Source: Taibaiella sp. (GTDB lineage Bacteria; Bacteroidota; Bacteroidia; Chitinophagales; Chitinophagaceae). From it: 8,813 bases of DNA. Location: positions 1 through 8,813 of the forward strand of contig JACFNS010000074.1 of NCBI GenBank assembly GCA_019454705.1, in the 5' to 3' direction. Shown here piece after piece: positions 6,189 to 8,813 of this stretch (position 1 is its first letter; every line of letters starts with the position of its first letter). Under the pieces are notes generated by a model, which made no database searches, was not told the DNA's origin, and saw only the letters and a list, made by a program, of their open reading frames with translations. The position numbers and the translations under genes are program-made.

Positions 6189-7037
6189 TTAAGGTATTTT
6201 TGCTATACGCTTTACACCATTCACATTAATAATTGCGTCGTTGTCACAATCCCCCTCGCCATAGTCCAAAACACGCTGCGTAGCGCCTTCAGGATACACA
6301 TTAGTTACACCTTCATTTATCCAGTTACAATTAAGTGCATCTACCAATGGTTTTGCAATTTCTACATAATAGCGCTCTCCTTTGGGGCGTATGAAATTTC
6401 CTGAACCTGTTAAACGGTAAATATCGTCTGCTGTTTGTGGTGTAGAAACACCCTGGAACCATTCTCGTGTGCGTAAGCTGCTACCTGTTACCTTGCCTGT
6501 ATTGTTTGGCAGATAAATGGTATCTACGCTGACAATGTTGTGGGAATGCATACCTGTAGTACCGGTGCCATTGTACCACATTTCCCTGTGGCCCCCAACC
6601 CTATGCCCGTCAACAGTGTACATATTAAATACTGTTCTGCGATAATAACCTGCTTCTGTGTCTTTAACCTTATTGGCAAAATATACCAGCAATTTACCCG
6701 TACGTATTCTGCCGTCGTAACCCAAGCAGCCCGACCCGCCGAAATCAATAGTCATCAGGTCTATATCAGGGTTATCAGTAGTATCTATCTTTACTTCGGT
6801 ACATCCACCCAAGGGGTGTTCACCACCTTTCAGCGAACTTACACCAAGTGCCAGTGCCCTATCCACTACCCTGTCCGCATTACTATATATTTGCTCCAGT
6901 ATCAGCTGTTCTTCAGCATATCCTGTACTTTCATTGTTGATTATTGTATCGTCTTCCTTTTCGCGCTTGCACGATGTTGCCAAGATGCTTAATGACAATA
7001 CAGACCATGCTATGATGGATAATTTCTTAGAAAACAT
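6189..7037 (-). CDS. Lipoprotein of unknown function
   Basis: A 282-residue predicted lipoprotein whose family I do not recognise by name. An ATG at 7103 is in frame, but the ATG at 7037 is preferred because it starts a clean SPII signal: MFSKKLSII, hydrophobic stretch, lipobox LATSC with Cys23, then charged KREKEDD. The mature part has four further cysteines (79, 104, 237, 264) that could form two disulfides. It also has Gly-rich conserved-looking segments MTIDFGGSGCLGYDGRIRTG (95-114) and LDYGEGDCDNDAIINVNG (257-274), plus a GHRVGGHREMWYNGTG stretch (144-159). The layout of repeated beta-strands suggests an all-beta cell-surface or periplasmic protein. A single-gene transcript is likely: it is divergent from the UDP-glucose dehydrogenase gene and convergent with the aminotransferase, with its own strong terminator. 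A weak -7-like element TATATTTA lies at 7086-7079 on the minus strand. Confidence 0.8.
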   Translation of the reverse strand: MFSKKLSIIAWSVLSLSILATSCKREKEDDTIINNESTGYAEEQLILEQIYSNADRVVDRALALGVSSLKGGEHPLGGCTEVKIDTTDNPDIDLMTIDFGGSGCLGYDGRIRTGKLLVYFANKVKDTEAGYYRRTVFNMYTVDGHRVGGHREMWYNGTGTTGMHSHNIVSVDTIYLPNNTGKVTGSSLRTREWFQGVSTPQTADDIYRLTGSGNFIRPKGERYYVEIAKPLVDALNCNWINEGVTNVYPEGATQRVLDYGEGDCDNDAIINVNGVKRIAKIP

Positions 7038-7153
7038 ATAATTATAGCGGTTTTTTCCTGTTGTAATCAGTATTGGCATAAATATAAGACATAAATGGCG
7101 CATATTTTATAGTGTAATAACAAATGATTACCAAACCGCTGAAAAATAATAAT

Positions 7154-7161
7154 TAGATTTG
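7154..7161 (+). promoter_or_regulatory. -7 promoter element of the UDP-glucose dehydrogenase operon
   Basis: TAGATTTG matches the Bacteroidota -7 consensus TANNTTTG exactly and lies 22 bp before the start codon, giving a leader of roughly 15-17 nt. A clear TTTG -33 element is not visible at the usual distance. Confidence 0.55.
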
Positions 7162-7183
7162 CACACAAATTTTTATCAATCAT

Positions 7184-8530
7184 ATGAAAATTGCGATAAT
7201 AGGTACCGGATATGTTGGCCTCGTAACAGGCACTTGCTTTGCCGAAACGGGCAACAATGTGACCTGTGTAGACATCAACCAGAAAAAAGTAGAGATGTTG
7301 AAAAGGGGCGAAACCCCAATTTATGAACCAGGGCTTGATGTGCTGCTGGAACGTAATATAAAAGAGAACCGCATCAGCTTTACCACCTCGCTTTCTGAGG
7401 GTATAAAAGACGCAAAAGTAATCTTCCTGGCATTGCCAACCCCTCCCGGCAAAGATGGAGAGGCCGACCTGCAATATGTATTGGACGTAGCCGCCCAGCT
7501 CAGCAATATCATCGACTCTTACAAGGTAATAGTGAATAAGAGCACGGTACCTGTAGGCACAGCAGAAAAAGTAGCTGCAGTACTGGCTACCAACCTGGAC
7601 CGTAACTTATATGACGTTGTTTCCAATCCTGAGTTCCTGCGCGAAGGCGTAGCGGTAGACGACTTCCTGAAGCCTGACAGGGTGGTAATAGGCACATCGT
7701 CGGACAGAGCACGTAAAATAATGGAAGAATTGTACCAGCCTTTCGTACGCCAGGGCAATCCTATCTATTTTATGGATGAGCGTTCATCTGAAATGACAAA
7801 ATATGCTGCCAATTCATACCTGGCTATGCGTATATCTTTCATGAATGAAATGGCCAACCTGTGCGAACGTGCAGGCGCTAACGTGGACATGGTGCGTGTG
7901 GGTATGGGCAGCGATAGCCGCATTGGCAAGCGCTTCTTGTTTTCAGGTGTAGGATATGGCGGTAGCTGTTTCCCTAAAGATGTTCAGGCACTGGCACGTA
8001 CAGCACGCCAACTGGGTTATGACTTCAAACTGGTAGAAACCACGATGGAAGTAAACCAATTGCAGAAAACCCGCCTGGGCAAAAAAATAAAGAATGTTTT
8101 TGGTGAAGACCTGACAGGCCGCAAGTTTGCCATATGGGGACTGGCCTTCAAGCCTGAAACTGATGATATACGCGAAGCACCGGCACTGGAACTGATAGAT
8201 GAACTGCTGGCAGCGGGCGCTGCGGTACATGTATTCGACCCCGAGGCTATGAAAAATGTGAAAGAGATAATGGGCGATAAAATAACATACGGCACCAACG
8301 AATATGAGCCATTGCAGGACGCTGACGCATTAGCCATTGTTACAGAGTGGAATGAGTTCCGCAACCCTGACTTTGAAAAAATACATGCAGCACTGAAGCA
8401 ACCGTTTATATTTGACGGCCGCAATGTATTTACACTGGAGAAAATGGCGGAACTGGGCTTTTATTATGCGAGCATAGGCCGCAGCACCATTCACGAAAAT
8501 TTGAAAGAAAAAATCAATGTTCTGTCGTAA
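7184..8530 (+). CDS. ugd: UDP-glucose 6-dehydrogenase
   Basis: Oxidises UDP-glucose to UDP-glucuronate with two NAD+ in the cytosol, supplying acidic sugar for polysaccharide synthesis. The 448-residue length is typical. The N-terminal Rossmann fold starts at once (IIGTGYVGLVTGTCFAETG, Asp30 at the end of strand 2). Further motifs are NKSTVPVGTAEKV (118-130), SNPEFLREGVAVDDF (147-161), EMTKYAANSYLAMRISFMNE (203-222, with the conserved Lys206 and Asn210) and GYGGSCFPKD (257-266, catalytic Cys262 and Lys265). The C-terminal UDP-binding domain has WGLAFKPETDDIREAP (318-333). All catalytic residues are present. The ATG at 7184 is supported by the family N-terminus. The gene is followed after 31 nt by a UDP-glucuronate decarboxylase, so its product is probably used directly by the next enzyme. 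The related UDP-N-acetylmannosamine dehydrogenases are a less likely alternative given this partner. Confidence 0.95.
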   Translation: MKIAIIGTGYVGLVTGTCFAETGNNVTCVDINQKKVEMLKRGETPIYEPGLDVLLERNIKENRISFTTSLSEGIKDAKVIFLALPTPPGKDGEADLQYVLDVAAQLSNIIDSYKVIVNKSTVPVGTAEKVAAVLATNLDRNLYDVVSNPEFLREGVAVDDFLKPDRVVIGTSSDRARKIMEELYQPFVRQGNPIYFMDERSSEMTKYAANSYLAMRISFMNEMANLCERAGANVDMVRVGMGSDSRIGKRFLFSGVGYGGSCFPKDVQALARTARQLGYDFKLVETTMEVNQLQKTRLGKKIKNVFGEDLTGRKFAIWGLAFKPETDDIREAPALELIDELLAAGAAVHVFDPEAMKNVKEIMGDKITYGTNEYEPLQDADALAIVTEWNEFRNPDFEKIHAALKQPFIFDGRNVFTLEKMAELGFYYASIGRSTIHENLKEKINVLS

Positions 8531-8561
8531 TTTCCGAACAGCAACTGCATAAATTATAGTA

Positions 8562-8813
8562 ATGGCTGACAAGAAAAGAGTACTCATAACAGGTGCCGCA
8601 GGTTTCCTGGGTTCGCATTTGAGCGACCGTTTCATCAAGGAAGGTTTTCATGTAATAGGCATGGACAACCTGCTGACCGGCAATATTAAGAACATTGAGC
8701 ACCTGTTTCCGCTCAAAGATTTTGAATTTTACCATCACGATATTACTAAGTACATACACGTGCCTGGTGAGATAGACTATATCCTGCACTTCGCGTCTCC
8801 GGCCAGCCCGATA
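8562..8813 (+). CDS. UDP-glucuronate decarboxylase (UDP-xylose synthase), 5' part
   Basis: The first 84 codons of an extended short-chain dehydrogenase run off the right edge. The N-terminal NAD-binding motif is [18 protein letters not shown] (8-25), with MDNLLTG at 34-40 at the end of strand 2. The stretch [10 protein letters not shown] (75-84) is the hallmark of UDP-glucuronate decarboxylases, which turn UDP-glucuronate into UDP-xylose through a 4-keto intermediate. GDP-mannose dehydratases and UDP-glucuronate epimerases differ at this place. The active-site Tyr/Lys lies beyond the window. There is no promoter or terminator in the 31-nt gap to the UDP-glucose dehydrogenase gene, so the two are probably co-transcribed; no Shine-Dalgarno sequence is seen before the ATG. 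Confidence 0.9.
   Translation, partial: MADKKRVLITGAAGFLGSHLSDRFIKEGFHVIGMDNLLTGNIKNIEHLFPLKDFEFYHHDITKYIHVPGEIDYILHFASPASPI

Noticed and set aside
7038..7103. Upstream in-frame ATG start at 7103 for the 282-residue lipoprotein
   Set aside because: It would place 22 extra residues before the signal peptide and move the lipobox far from the N-terminus.

Overview
The window looks like a chromosomal segment of a Bacteroidota bacterium, perhaps Chitinophagaceae or a related family. The family is an inference; the phylum is better supported. Evidence for the phylum is a type IX secretion tail at the left edge, a TonB-dependent receptor with an N-terminal carboxypeptidase-regulatory-like domain, two SPII lipoproteins, clean TANNTTTG -7 promoter elements, and no Shine-Dalgarno sequences at most starts.

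Layout. Positions 1-353 (+) hold the 3' end of a secreted or surface protein with a type IX sorting domain. It converges on a receptor gene (449-3318, -) that is broken near its 3' end by an apparent one-base deletion. Upstream of the receptor in the same direction lies a beta-helix-type lipoprotein (3470-4672, -). The two probably form a lipoprotein to receptor transcription unit with a 14-bp perfect hairpin between them. Positions 4673-4969 are a divergent control region. Next come a class III PLP aminotransferase (4970-6142, +), a convergent lipoprotein of unknown function (6189-7037, -), and then UDP-glucose 6-dehydrogenase (7184-8530, +) followed after 31 nt by the start of a UDP-glucuronate decarboxylase/UDP-xylose synthase (8562 to the window edge, +).

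How the genes work together. The last two genes form a two-step nucleotide-sugar route (UDP-glucose to UDP-glucuronate to UDP-xylose), probably the entry to a polysaccharide or glycosylation cluster. The lipoprotein and receptor look like an outer-membrane uptake or surface pair. The most striking non-coding signal is an array of six in-phase 11-bp units (core TGTTAC, 4867-4932) between the lipoprotein gene and the aminotransferase. Its architecture is that of a PhoB/PhoP-type operator, so I suggest, as an inference only, that the lipoprotein/receptor pair is under a PhoB/OmpR-family regulator, possibly phosphate-responsive. A second unusual signal is a 14-bp exact inverted repeat flanking the whole receptor gene, with further copies stacked in its 5' leader.
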